A program made the translations under genes and the position numbers. This document shows, piece by piece, positions 44,547-53,471 of a stretch of 64,000 bases of DNA; position 1 is the first letter of the stretch; the number at the start of each line of letters is the position of its first letter. Where the stretch lies: contig KE993502.1 of NCBI GenBank assembly GCA_000466585.1, positions 140,692 to 204,691 of the forward strand. Direction: 5' to 3'. The notes below the pieces were generated by a model. It was not told the origin of the DNA. It did not search any database and saw only the letters and a program-made list of their open reading frames with translations. Source of the stretch: Clostridiales bacterium oral taxon 876 str. F0540 (lineage in GTDB: Bacteria; Bacillota; Clostridia; Clostridiales; Clostridiaceae).

Positions 44547-44647
44547 AAGCAGAATTCGTTGTAATGCCCAATCTTTGTAAAGCTTATGCAAAAAATATAA
44601 ACTTTGTTTATATAATCCATATATTTTATTAAAAATTATAAAAAATA

Positions 44648-44672
44648 ATAGGATGCACAACATGCATCCTAT
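44648..44672 (-). terminator. Terminator of the spoIIA operon
   Basis: ATAGGATGCA (44648-44657) pairs with TGCATCCTAT (44663-44672), T-rich on the minus strand. It overlaps the sigF stop and separates spoIIA from spoVA. Confidence 0.75.
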
Positions 44673-45424
44673 CCACTTAATCTTTCTTTCATAAGTTTTA
44701 ATACCTTTTTTTCAATCCTTGATACTTGGACCTGGCTTATACCAAGCATCTTTGCTACCTGAACCTGAGTTTTGTCCTTGAAATACCTAAGCATAATAAT
44801 TTGTCTGGATTTATTATCCAAATTTGATAGAGCTTCCTTTAAGGCAAGCTTATCGACAATTTCATTATCTTCTTCAAAATTTTCACTAAGCTTATCAATG
44901 AGAAGAACCGGCGAACCATCATCCTGATGAATAGTATCATAAAGATACTGCATCCCATTTGCAGATTCCAAAGCAAAGATAATCTCTTCAGTGCTAACTC
45001 CGGAATATTGAGATAGTTCCTCGATAGTCGGATCTCTGTCCAACTTTTTGCTTAAGGCCTCCTTATCATAATGAAGCTTTCTTGCCACATTTTTTACACT
45101 TCTGCTGACTTTAATTATTCCATCATCTCTTAAAAATCTCTTTATTTCACCCATAATCATAGGCACAGCATAGGTAGAAAATTTAACATTAAATCTTTCA
45201 TCAAAATTATTAACAGCTTTTACAAGTCCCATTGAACCTATTTGAAAAATATCCTCATATTCATAACCTCTGTTAAGAAACTTTTTGCTTACGGCAGAAA
45301 CAAGAGGTAAATTTAGTTGTATTAGTTTATCTAAGCAATCCTTATCCCCTGCTCGAGCCTTTTGGATTAGTTCTAAATTGTCGTCATAATTGAATTCTTG
45401 TTTTTTTAGAATCTCTTCATCCAT
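44669..45424 (-). CDS. sigF: Sporulation sigma factor F
   Basis: 251 aa. Sigma-70 region 2 holds LVSAVSKKFLNRGYEYEDIFQIGSMGL and FDERFNVKFSTYAVPMIMGEIKRFLRDDG; region 4 holds QVQVAKMLGISQVQVSRIEKKVL. The context behind spoIIAA-spoIIAB identifies it as SigF, the forespore factor. ATG 45424 lies 4-5 bases behind AGGTGA. The start is 10 bp behind the spoIIAB stop, as in the classic tricistronic operon. Confidence 0.95.
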   Translation of the reverse strand: MDEEILKKQEFNYDDNLELIQKARAGDKDCLDKLIQLNLPLVSAVSKKFLNRGYEYEDIFQIGSMGLVKAVNNFDERFNVKFSTYAVPMIMGEIKRFLRDDGIIKVSRSVKNVARKLHYDKEALSKKLDRDPTIEELSQYSGVSTEEIIFALESANGMQYLYDTIHQDDGSPVLLIDKLSENFEEDNEIVDKLALKEALSNLDNKSRQIIMLRYFKDKTQVQVAKMLGISQVQVSRIEKKVLKLMKERLSG

Positions 45425-45433
45425 AACTTTCAC

Positions 45434-45862
45434 CTAACTTAAAGATTTAAAAACTTTTTTCATTATTACCTTTGTTCCCTTTTCATCTTTTGACTTAACT
45501 TCTAAACTATCCATAAATGTTTCCATAACAGTAAAGCCCATTCCTGATCTCTCTAAATCTGGTCTTGAGGTATATAAAGGCTGCATAGCAAGCTCGATAT
45601 TTTCTATTCCGACTCCTTCGTCACTAATTTCGATAGTTAACTCATTTTTTTCTATCATAGCCTCAATTGTTACTATTCCATCCTTTCCCCCGTATCCATG
45701 TATTATGGCATTGGTTACTGCTTCAGATACAGCAGTTTTTACATCTGTAATTTCTTCTATGGTTGGATCTAACTGTGATACAAAAGCTGCAACTGCCACT
45801 CTTGCGAAACCTTCATTCTGTGATTTACTTGAGAATTCTATTTTAATTTTGTTATCGTACAT
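45434..45862 (-). CDS. spoIIAB: Anti-sigma F factor / kinase SpoIIAB
   Basis: 142 aa GHKL serine kinase. N-box EAVTNAIIHGYGG (about 46-58), G1 ISDEGVGIEN, G2 RSGMGFTVME. It holds SigF inactive and phosphorylates SpoIIAA. Middle gene of the operon, 16 bp from spoIIAA and 10 bp from sigF. Confidence 0.95.
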   Translation of the reverse strand: MYDNKIKIEFSSKSQNEGFARVAVAAFVSQLDPTIEEITDVKTAVSEAVTNAIIHGYGGKDGIVTIEAMIEKNELTIEISDEGVGIENIELAMQPLYTSRPDLERSGMGFTVMETFMDSLEVKSKDEKGTKVIMKKVFKSLS

Positions 45863-45877
45863 TTTTATCCCCCCACA

Positions 45878-46213
45878 TTAAATGCTCTTTAATGCTTGTT
45901 CTACATTGTCATAAAGTTTGATAATTTTAAACATGCCTGACAGATCGAACACTCTTTTTACAGAGTTGTTTACATTAGTAATACAAACATCTCCTTTTTT
46001 TAGAGATATTTTTTTGAAGCGACCAATAACAACTCCAATTCCTGAACTATCCATAAAAGTTACATTGGTAAAATCCATAATAAGCTTGTTTATATTTTCT
46101 CTGTCAAGCCTATCATCAATTTTACTTCTTACTTCTTCAGCGCTATGATGATCCAGTTCTCCCATCATATATACTACAAGTTTCTCATCTTCTTTTTGAA
46201 ACTTCAAATACAT
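45878..46213 (-). CDS. spoIIAA: Anti-anti-sigma factor SpoIIAA
   Basis: 111 aa STAS domain. The phosphorylated serine lies in the conserved FMDSSGIGVVIGRF (about 55-68). Unphosphorylated SpoIIAA releases SigF from SpoIIAB. First gene of the operon, about 60 bp behind a SigH-type promoter. Confidence 0.95.
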   Translation of the reverse strand: MYLKFQKEDEKLVVYMMGELDHHSAEEVRSKIDDRLDRENINKLIMDFTNVTFMDSSGIGVVIGRFKKISLKKGDVCITNVNNSVKRVFDLSGMFKIIKLYDNVEQALKSI

Positions 46214-46272
46214 GCTTATTCCCCCTAAAGTTTTAAATTATGCATAAAAGTAAAATTTTGCCTATTATTTAT

Positions 46273-46297
46273 ATTCTATATATTACATTATTTTCCT
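46273..46297 (-). promoter_or_regulatory. SigH-type promoter of the spoIIA operon
   Basis: On the minus strand -35 AGGAAAA (46291-46297), 13-bp spacer, -10 AGAAT (46273-46277), close to SigH consensus AGGAWWT and RGAAT. The distance to spoIIAA is about 60 bp. The rest of 46214-46439 between spoIIAA and speE shows only AT-rich sequence; I found no clear Spo0A box there. Confidence 0.6.
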
Positions 46298-46439
46298 TCT
46301 GTATTTTTAAAAAAATTACATATATTTTTATATTTTTCCCAAATCTACAATGAAATATTCACCACATGTAAATTTTAATGCATTATATTATTTTCAATAC
46401 TAATTAAAAGAAATACTTTTATTCATTTATTCTATACTA

Positions 46440-46468
46440 TTGCCCATAAAAAAAAACATTGTTATAAT
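46440..46468 (+). promoter_or_regulatory. SigA promoter of speE
   Basis: TTGCCC (46440-46445), 17-bp spacer, TATAAT (46463-46468), about 58 bp before the speE start. Confidence 0.65.
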
Positions 46469-46526
46469 TATCTTTGTTTACTAAATGATTCAATTTAAGA
46501 AACTAGTTATAAGGAGGTCTATATAT

Positions 46527-47354
46527 ATGGATATGTGGCTTAAAGAAGGACAGATAAGCGATGCTGCCATGACATATAAAATTAAGGAGACTCTAGTTAG
46601 AAAAAAAACTGAATATCAAGATTTGGCTATACTAGATACATATGGTTTCGGCAGAATGCTTGTACTTGATGGAATCGTTCAAACTACTATAAAAGATGAA
46701 TTTGTTTATCATGAAATGATATCTCATATTCCGCTTTTTACTCACCCTAATCCTAAAAAGGTTTTAGTTGTAGGTGGCGGGGATGGAGGTGCCATAAGAG
46801 AAATATTAAGACACCCTTCCGTAGAAAAAGCTGTGCTTTGTGAAATAGATGGCTCAGTAATAGAAGAGTGTAAAAAATATCTTCCGGAAATAAGCTGTGA
46901 GCTTGATAATCCAAGGTGCGAGATCTTCGTTGGCGATGGTATAAAATATGTGCATGAGCATAAAAACGAATTTGATGTTATTATCGTAGACTCTACAGAT
47001 CCTTTTGGAGCAGCTGAAGGATTATTTGGCGGAAGCTTCTATAAAGAAATTTATGAGTGCTTAACTGAAGACGGTATTTTTATTGCTCAAACCGAGACTC
47101 CATTTTACCTTCCTGAAGTTGTTAGGAAAGTTTTTAATGATGCAAAGGAAGTTTTTCCGGTAACTAAGCTTTTCATGGCTGGAATACCTACATATCCTGG
47201 AGGATATTGGAGCTTCACAGTTGGTTCCAAAAAATATGATCCGGAAGCTGCAGACTTATCTGATAAAATAGATTTTCAAACTAAATACTATACAAAAAAA
47301 CTACATAAGGCTTGTTTTACACTTCCAAAATATATTGAAGATTTAATAAAATAA
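46527..47354 (+). CDS. speE: Spermidine synthase
   Basis: 275 aa. Starts MDMWLKEG; conserved YQDLAILDTYGFGRMLVLDG (about 32-51), the SAM-binding VVGGGDGGAIREILRHPSV (about 84-102) and DVIIVDSTDPFGAAEGLF (about 150-168). It transfers aminopropyl from decarboxylated SAM to putrescine. ATG 46527 lies eight bases after AAGGAGG; a longer ORF start has no site. No speD or speA/B neighbours here. Terminator follows. Confidence 0.92.
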   Translation: MDMWLKEGQISDAAMTYKIKETLVRKKTEYQDLAILDTYGFGRMLVLDGIVQTTIKDEFVYHEMISHIPLFTHPNPKKVLVVGGGDGGAIREILRHPSVEKAVLCEIDGSVIEECKKYLPEISCELDNPRCEIFVGDGIKYVHEHKNEFDVIIVDSTDPFGAAEGLFGGSFYKEIYECLTEDGIFIAQTETPFYLPEVVRKVFNDAKEVFPVTKLFMAGIPTYPGGYWSFTVGSKKYDPEAADLSDKIDFQTKYYTKKLHKACFTLPKYIEDLIK

Positions 47355-47365
47355 TTGCAATCATC

Positions 47366-47395
47366 AAAAGGTTTCCTTTTATAGGAGACCTTTTT
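47366..47395 (+). terminator. Rho-independent terminator of speE
   Basis: AAAAGGTTTCC (47366-47376) pairs with GGAGACCTTTT (47384-47394) with one mismatch; T-run follows. Confidence 0.75.
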
Positions 47396-47496
47396 GTTGA
47401 ATAAAGCTTTATTTTGGTAAAATAATAAGATTAATCAATCTTACTTAATATATTTTAAATTGAAAAAGTAAAATTAAAATAAAGGAGGGTTTATTG

Positions 47497-48684
47497 ATGC
47501 TTACATTAATAAAAAATGGTTTAGTCTATACACCAGATTTTATTGGTAAAAAAGATATATTAATCTGCAATGACAAAATAGCTAAAATTGACGACTATAT
47601 CCCGTTGCCGCCAAAAGATTTTTATGAAGTTGAAGTGATAGATGCTTCAAATCAACTTGTTACTCCTGGTTTTATTGATCTTCATGTTCATCTTATAGGA
47701 GGTGGTGGTGAAGGTGGATATACTACAAGAACTCCTGAAATACAGTTATCACATATTACAACTTATGGAGTAACAACTGTTGTAGGATGCTTAGGCACAG
47801 ACGGAACAACCCGTTCCTTAAATGCTCTTCTTGCAAAAGCCAGAGCTTTAGAAGAGGAAGGCATAAACACTCTTATTTGGACAGGATGCTATCAGTTTCC
47901 TACAAGAACAATTACTGATAATTCCCGTGATGATATTGTTTTAATTGATAAAATAATAGGTGTTGGAGAAATAGCAATATCTGATCATAGAAGCAGCAAA
48001 CCATTGAAGCAGGAAATAGAACGACTTGCACTGGATTGCAGAGTAGCGGGATTATTGTCAGGGAAATGTGGAGTCTTACATATCCATGTTGGAGATGATA
48101 AGGAAGGAATATATCCATTAATAAAGATAATAGATGAAGAAAGTGCACTAGCTCAAAATATGCTGCCAACTCATATTAATAGAAACATGCCTCTTCTCTA
48201 TCAAGGAGTTAAATACATAAAAAAAGGCGGCACAATTGATTTAACTTCTGGTATTGTGAGAACAGAATCTGATACTGCACCTGTAGACGCTTCTTATGCA
48301 TTTAAGTATTTGCTTGATAACAGCTGCTCTATAGAAAGAATAACTATGAGCTCCGACAGCAATGGCAGCATGCCTGTGTTTGATGAAAACGGAAAATTAA
48401 CAAGCATTGATATAGGATCTATTGAAAGCAATCTTGTTGAGTTTAAAAAAATGGTAGAAGTTTATAAAATTCCTATTGAAAAGGCTCTTTATCCATTGAC
48501 TAAAAACCCATCAAAAACATTAAAATTAAGTTATACCGGCACAATTGATATAGAAAAGCAGGCGGATATTCTAATAATGAATAAAGATCTTTCAATTGAC
48601 TATGTTTTATGTAAAGGGAAAACCTTAGTGCAGCATGGAAACGCAGTAAAGTTTGGTACGTTTGAGAAGGCTATAAAAAATTAA
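47497..48684 (+). CDS. iadA: Isoaspartyl dipeptidase
   Basis: 395 aa amidohydrolase. Metal ligands visible: FIDLHVHLIGGGGEGG (HxH, about 63-78) and CYQFPTRTITDN, later ISDHRSS and HIHVGD, SDSNGSMP near 288. It hydrolyses beta-aspartyl dipeptides from protein turnover. ATG 47497 lies 6 bases after AAAGGAGG. Its end overlaps the convergent methyltransferase gene by 4 bp. Confidence 0.9.
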   Translation: MLTLIKNGLVYTPDFIGKKDILICNDKIAKIDDYIPLPPKDFYEVEVIDASNQLVTPGFIDLHVHLIGGGGEGGYTTRTPEIQLSHITTYGVTTVVGCLGTDGTTRSLNALLAKARALEEEGINTLIWTGCYQFPTRTITDNSRDDIVLIDKIIGVGEIAISDHRSSKPLKQEIERLALDCRVAGLLSGKCGVLHIHVGDDKEGIYPLIKIIDEESALAQNMLPTHINRNMPLLYQGVKYIKKGGTIDLTSGIVRTESDTAPVDASYAFKYLLDNSCSIERITMSSDSNGSMPVFDENGKLTSIDIGSIESNLVEFKKMVEVYKIPIEKALYPLTKNPSKTLKLSYTGTIDIEKQADILIMNKDLSIDYVLCKGKTLVQHGNAVKFGTFEKAIKN

Positions 48685-50429
48685 TTTGTAATATTTTCTT
48701 CTATAATTTTTATTTCAAAATCTTCAAGTTCAAAATAATTATATAGGTAATTGTCTATATCTTCATTAATATTCATCATAGTAGGTATGCAAAGCTTCAC
48801 TAAATTATTAGGATAATATTCATATAGATTCTCACCAAGTTTTTTTGCAAAACTTTTAAAATAATACTCATATATTTTACTGTTTAAAATTTTCAGCAAA
48901 TACTCATAGCTAAAAGGCATATTTTCCTTTAATACAATACAATATACATCAGCGCTAAAGAAGCTTCCTTTATCTATAGAAAATCTGTTAGAACTTGCCT
49001 TGAAGGGGAAAATTATTTTTTCTCCTTCAAATATTTTTTGTTCTCTTCCCCATTGAAGTTCATACCATAATCGTGTTTTATTTTTACATTCTCTTCTTTC
49101 CATAAGTCTGTCTTTGTATGGCTCTATATGTCTTATACAGTTAACATAATTATTTTCATCATCTATTAGATTTGAATAAATAAGATACTTATCCTGTCTA
49201 ATTATCCGATTTTTGCTTATATAACTGCTTTTTATCCATGGCCTTATAATCTCTTTTTCCAGTACTTCTTCATTTATAGTATTTTCATTCACTACAAAGG
49301 CTTTATCGCAGCCGGTTATTATACCTTGATAACTTTCACATATATTTCCTAAAGTCGTAAAACATTTCTTTTCTATCTTGTTAATTATGTATCGTTCTCT
49401 ATCTTCTCTAAGAATCCAGCCTTTATCATTTAGTGTATTTTTATTTATATAAAAATCAGAATAACATGTACCCTTTTCATGAAACAATGAATTAACAAAT
49501 TCTTTTTCTTTTTTAATTTCAGGTTTTATAATTTCAATAGTCTGTTGCTCTCCACTTAGTGTCACAAACAGAATTACAGGATCTATACCTATGTTTTTAA
49601 AAGGTCTTATTCCATAAAAATCTATTATTTTTTCTATGGAGCAAAATTCTTTTAAGACTTTTCTAAGATTTTCGCCGCTAGGAGACTCAAGAAAGTATCT
49701 TGAAGTAATAAAGCTTAGTTTTCCTTTTTTATTTAATTTATTTAAGGCAGCTCCAAAAAAGCAATAGGATAAATCTCCTTTGTCCTTATACAAATCTTTA
49801 TACATTTTCTTAAGATATGATGAATATTCCCTGCTTATGGTTTTATGTCCTATATAAGGAGGATTTCCAATAAAAACATCATATTTTCTTTCTGCAGAAT
49901 ACTTCAAAAAATCTTTACAAATAAAATTATCTTTTTGAATACAGTTACTAACACTAAATAAATCAATACATAAAATTATTAACGCAAATTCATCTATATC
50001 AAAGCCGTATAAATTATTCTCAACTATATGTAAAGCTATATTACTTTCTTTTAAATTCATGTCGTTTATTTCATTTATTACATCTAAATTATCTAGGTAA
50101 ATTTCCCTTAGATATTGAAAGCATGGAATTATCAAATTACCTGAACCACAGCTTGGATCAGCAATTCTTAAATACGGATTACTAATTATATCTTCAGCTC
50201 TTATAGTATTCTTGATTATATAATTAGCGATCTCTATAGGTGTATAAACCATACCTTTTAATTTTTTATCTAAGCTGATTTTATAATAATACTCGCCAAA
50301 GCTTTGTTTATTACCAATATTTAAATCAGCTTTATATTTATTAATAGCTGTATTTTTGAACATAATATCTATAGGTTGTAAAAGTATCTTATAAATTTCA
50401 TATATTATATCTCTAAAATAGTTAATCAT
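48681..50429 (-). CDS. CamA-like orphan DNA adenine methyltransferase
   Basis: 582 aa, single polypeptide with a methylase core and a target-recognition domain. Motif I is IADPSCGSGN (about 91-100), motif IV NPPYIGHKTIS (about 187-197). The C-terminal half contains SYQGIITGCDKAF, RRECKNKTRLWYELQWGRE and ADVYC, which agree closely with my recollection of C. difficile CamA, the CAAAAA methyltransferase that affects sporulation. No endonuclease domain or partner restriction gene is near. Start at ATG 50429 behind GGTGATAT; an upstream ATG is possible. Overlaps iadA tail-to-tail by 4 bp. Confidence 0.75.
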   Translation of the reverse strand: MINYFRDIIYEIYKILLQPIDIMFKNTAINKYKADLNIGNKQSFGEYYYKISLDKKLKGMVYTPIEIANYIIKNTIRAEDIISNPYLRIADPSCGSGNLIIPCFQYLREIYLDNLDVINEINDMNLKESNIALHIVENNLYGFDIDEFALIILCIDLFSVSNCIQKDNFICKDFLKYSAERKYDVFIGNPPYIGHKTISREYSSYLKKMYKDLYKDKGDLSYCFFGAALNKLNKKGKLSFITSRYFLESPSGENLRKVLKEFCSIEKIIDFYGIRPFKNIGIDPVILFVTLSGEQQTIEIIKPEIKKEKEFVNSLFHEKGTCYSDFYINKNTLNDKGWILREDRERYIINKIEKKCFTTLGNICESYQGIITGCDKAFVVNENTINEEVLEKEIIRPWIKSSYISKNRIIRQDKYLIYSNLIDDENNYVNCIRHIEPYKDRLMERRECKNKTRLWYELQWGREQKIFEGEKIIFPFKASSNRFSIDKGSFFSADVYCIVLKENMPFSYEYLLKILNSKIYEYYFKSFAKKLGENLYEYYPNNLVKLCIPTMMNINEDIDNYLYNYFELEDFEIKIIEENITN

Positions 50430-50582
50430 TTTTAATATCACCATCATGCAGTTATTTAGATAAACAATTCAAACTAATAATTCATTAAATCTACAATAGC
50501 AGCTGTTTTGTCGATTTAATGTTTATATTTATCTATTATCATTAACATAAAGAGTATATCATATGTTGAGGAGGCTATGAAT

Positions 50583-51506
50583 ATGAATAAGAAAATATTA
50601 TCTGCAATTTTAGTTATTCCAATTTTATTTAGTGGATGTTCTAAAATCAAATATAATAATATAGAAACCATTACCAGTCCCATAGATGATATGATTATAA
50701 ATAAGCAGCCTGCTTTTGAGGAAAATATAATTATACCGCAGGATTGTGAAGAAGAAATAAAGGATAACTCAAAAAATGGCACATCCAAAACTAATGGTGA
50801 TAACTTAAATACCGCAGAAAAAAATTGGTTTTATCAGCCTAAGAAAGATGGAACGCCTTCTGGAGAACCTCCTGAAGTATTAGAGCTCATAAAGAAATAT
50901 TCTGCCTATTATTTAGGTGATACTTCAAAGAAAGTATTGTACTTAACCTTCGATGAAGGATACGAAAATGGATACACCTCGAAGATATTGGATGCTTTAA
51001 AAGCAAATGATGTAAAAGCTGCATTCTTTGTAACTACACCATATATAAATGCCAATAAGGACCTAATAAAAAGAATGGTTGACGAAGGACATTTAGTGTG
51101 CAACCATTCAAATAATCACCCTTCTATGGCTCAGGTTGCGTTAAAAGACAAGAATAAATTCGAGCAGGAGTTTACAGTCACCGAAAAGGCTTTTGAGGAG
51201 GTTACAGGAACGAAAATGCCAAAATTCTTTAGGCCGCCTATGGGAAAATATAATGAATTATCCCTAAGCTATACTAAGGAACTTGGATATAAAACAATTT
51301 TCTGGAGTTTTGCTTATAAAGATTGGATTCCTACTGAACAGCCATCTATAGAGAAAGCTAAAAAAGTTATTATGGAGCGAACTCATAATGGAGGCATTAT
51401 TCTTCTTCATGCGGTATCTAAAACAAATGCAGAAATAATGGATTCTATATTAAAAGAATGGAAAAATAAAGGTTTTGAATTTAAAACTTTAAATGATCTT
51501 CCATAG
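50583..51506 (+). CDS. PdaA-like polysaccharide deacetylase, lipoprotein
   Basis: 307 aa. Lipoprotein signal peptide ending LFSGCSK (lipobox, Cys about 19). The NodB domain (about 115-300) has LYLTFDEGYENGYT, CNHSNNHPSM and FFRPPMGKYN. TFDEGYEN is characteristic of PdaA, which removes the N-acetyl of muramic acid when muramic delta-lactam of spore cortex is made. Start ATG 50583 behind GAGGAGG. Bidirectional terminator follows. Confidence 0.85.
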   Translation: MNKKILSAILVIPILFSGCSKIKYNNIETITSPIDDMIINKQPAFEENIIIPQDCEEEIKDNSKNGTSKTNGDNLNTAEKNWFYQPKKDGTPSGEPPEVLELIKKYSAYYLGDTSKKVLYLTFDEGYENGYTSKILDALKANDVKAAFFVTTPYINANKDLIKRMVDEGHLVCNHSNNHPSMAQVALKDKNKFEQEFTVTEKAFEEVTGTKMPKFFRPPMGKYNELSLSYTKELGYKTIFWSFAYKDWIPTEQPSIEKAKKVIMERTHNGGIILLHAVSKTNAEIMDSILKEWKNKGFEFKTLNDLP

Positions 51507-51511
51507 ACAAT

Positions 51512-51549
51512 AAAAAGTTCTAAGGACTTCAATTTCCTTAGAACTTTTT
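51512..51549. terminator. Bidirectional terminator
   Basis: AAAAAGTTCTAAGGA (51512-51525 region) pairs with TCCTTAGAACTTTTT (51535-51549); T-rich tails both ways. Ends the deacetylase gene and the hut operon. Confidence 0.85.
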
Positions 51550-51550
51550 A

Positions 51551-52186
51551 TTATAATTTTGAATTTACAATGCTGATTATTTCATTCTTTTTATTTAAGC
51601 CTTCATCAACAATAGACTTACACTGTTTTTCAACTTCTAACTTATATTCTTGATCTTTAACGCTTGATAAATTAATTTTCACATTAAGAACAGCACTTTC
51701 AACAGCTGTTTGTATTAGCAGTGCAGCTACTCCGGCATCCGATACTGCATTTTTATTTCCATACCTTGCAGCAAGTTCTATACACTTATATAGTTCAAAG
51801 GCTTTATTAGCAACTTTATAAGGTATTTCTAGAGCTTTTTGATAGCCCTGATCGATTTTATTTTGCCTATATAGTTTTTCTTCTTCAGTATCTTTAGGAA
51901 GCTTAAATGCAGCCATTAATTCTAAAAATTCCTCGGCATCTTTTTCCATGAGATTTAAAAATTCATCTTTAACTGCATTAGTGTTTTCTAAAGCCTTTAA
52001 TACACTATTTTTTATTTCTTCTTCATATTCATTATAAGCTTTCTTATTTATTGTTAAATTAAACACCATTGACCCTAAGGAGCCTGCCAATGCTGCTGCT
52101 AAAGCAGCAGCACTTCCTCCGCCAGGTGCCGGTGAATTAGAAGCTAGTTCGTCTATAAATTCTTTAACAGTTAGATTTTGAAGCAT
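51551..52186 (-). CDS. Formiminotetrahydrofolate cyclodeaminase / FchA-type
   Basis: 211 aa, helical FTCD_C fold. SPAPGGGSAAALAAALAGSL (about 18-37) is the family signature. It deaminates formimino-tetrahydrofolate to methenyl-THF and ammonia, or acts as methenyl-THF cyclohydrolase. Being last in the hut operon supports the first role. ATG 52186 has AAGGA ten bases upstream; an earlier ATG is too close to the site. Confidence 0.85.
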   Translation of the reverse strand: MLQNLTVKEFIDELASNSPAPGGGSAAALAAALAGSLGSMVFNLTINKKAYNEYEEEIKNSVLKALENTNAVKDEFLNLMEKDAEEFLELMAAFKLPKDTEEEKLYRQNKIDQGYQKALEIPYKVANKAFELYKCIELAARYGNKNAVSDAGVAALLIQTAVESAVLNVKINLSSVKDQEYKLEVEKQCKSIVDEGLNKKNEIISIVNSKL

Positions 52187-52187
52187 A

Positions 52188-53456
52188 CTAATCATTTCCT
52201 TTCACGATATTTCCGTTATCCACTACTAATTTACCATTTTTAATTACACTCTGTACAGCATTAATTCCAAAATGATAAACTAAATAATTTAAATTTTTGC
52301 TGCTGAAAATAGCAATATCAGCCTTTTTATTAGGCTCTATACTTCCTATTTCACTTTCTCTGTTAATTGCACAGGCAGCATTTATAGTCATAGCATTTAT
52401 AATTTCTTCAGGTAAAAGTTTCATCCCAAAACAAGCAAATGTCATAATAGTTTGAAGAGATTCAGTTGGGGAAGTTCCAGGATTGCAGTCAGTAGCTAAT
52501 GCTATTGGCACCCCTGCATCAATCATTCCTCTTGCATTTGCAAATTTATTAAGCATTAAATAAAATGAGGTCGCAGGAAGAAGTGCTGCCACAACTTTTT
52601 TTTCTGCCATAGCTTTTATCCCTTCATCGGATGCACCTACAAGGTGCTCTGCTGAAACAGCATTCAGTTCAGCTGCAAGCTCCGCTCCTCCTATTGCTTC
52701 TATTTCATCAGCATGAAGCTTTACCTTTAAATTATTATTAAGTGCTGCTCGTAAAATCTTTTTACTTTCTTCTACTGTAAATACTCCTTCTTCACAAAAG
52801 CAGTCAACAAATTCAGCTAAGGAATTTATAGATATATACGGTATAATCTGATCTACCATTAAATTTATATACTCATTTCGATTTTTCTTGTATTCATCTG
52901 GCACCGCATGAGCCCCTAGATAAGTTGAAACCACATCAATAGGATGCAGGTCATTTAGCTTCTTATTGACTTGAAGCATTTTAATTTCATCATCGAAGTT
53001 CAAGCCATACCCTGACTTGCTCTCTATAGTTGTTGTCCCGTGTAAAAGCATCAAGTCTAATCTCTTTTTACTTTCATCAACTAATTGATTCAAAGACGCC
53101 TCTCTGGTTTTTCTAACGGTGCTTAATATACCTCCGCCGTTTCTTAATATATCGATGTAACTTACATTATTAAGTTTTAGGGAAAGCTCATTTTCTCTTG
53201 ATCCACTGTAAACCACATGAGTATGGCAATCAATAAGTCCCGGGGTAACTGTCTTTCCCTTACCATCAATTATTGTATCCTGAGAACTGATATAAGTCTT
53301 GTAGCCTTCACCACATCCTACAGCTTTAATCTTATCATCTTCAATCACAATATAACCATTTTCCATTATCCCAGCATCTTTTAAATCATCTTTTATTTTT
53401 TTGTAGCTGCCCTTACAAGTAACCAAACAGTCAATATTTTTTATAATTATCGCCAA
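52188..53456 (-). CDS. hutI: Imidazolonepropionase
   Basis: 422 aa amidohydrolase. GLIDCHTHVVYSGSRENEL (about 79-97) carries HxH metal ligands and the substrate-binding arginine, and SGYGLNFDDEIKML and KLHADEIEAIGGAELA are typical. It opens imidazolone-5-propionate to formiminoglutamate. It lies between ftcD and fchA in the hut operon. Confidence 0.93.
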   Translation of the reverse strand: MAIIIKNIDCLVTCKGSYKKIKDDLKDAGIMENGYIVIEDDKIKAVGCGEGYKTYISSQDTIIDGKGKTVTPGLIDCHTHVVYSGSRENELSLKLNNVSYIDILRNGGGILSTVRKTREASLNQLVDESKKRLDLMLLHGTTTIESKSGYGLNFDDEIKMLQVNKKLNDLHPIDVVSTYLGAHAVPDEYKKNRNEYINLMVDQIIPYISINSLAEFVDCFCEEGVFTVEESKKILRAALNNNLKVKLHADEIEAIGGAELAAELNAVSAEHLVGASDEGIKAMAEKKVVAALLPATSFYLMLNKFANARGMIDAGVPIALATDCNPGTSPTESLQTIMTFACFGMKLLPEEIINAMTINAACAINRESEIGSIEPNKKADIAIFSSKNLNYLVYHFGINAVQSVIKNGKLVVDNGNIVKGND

Positions 53457-53471
53457 TTTATCACTCCTATA

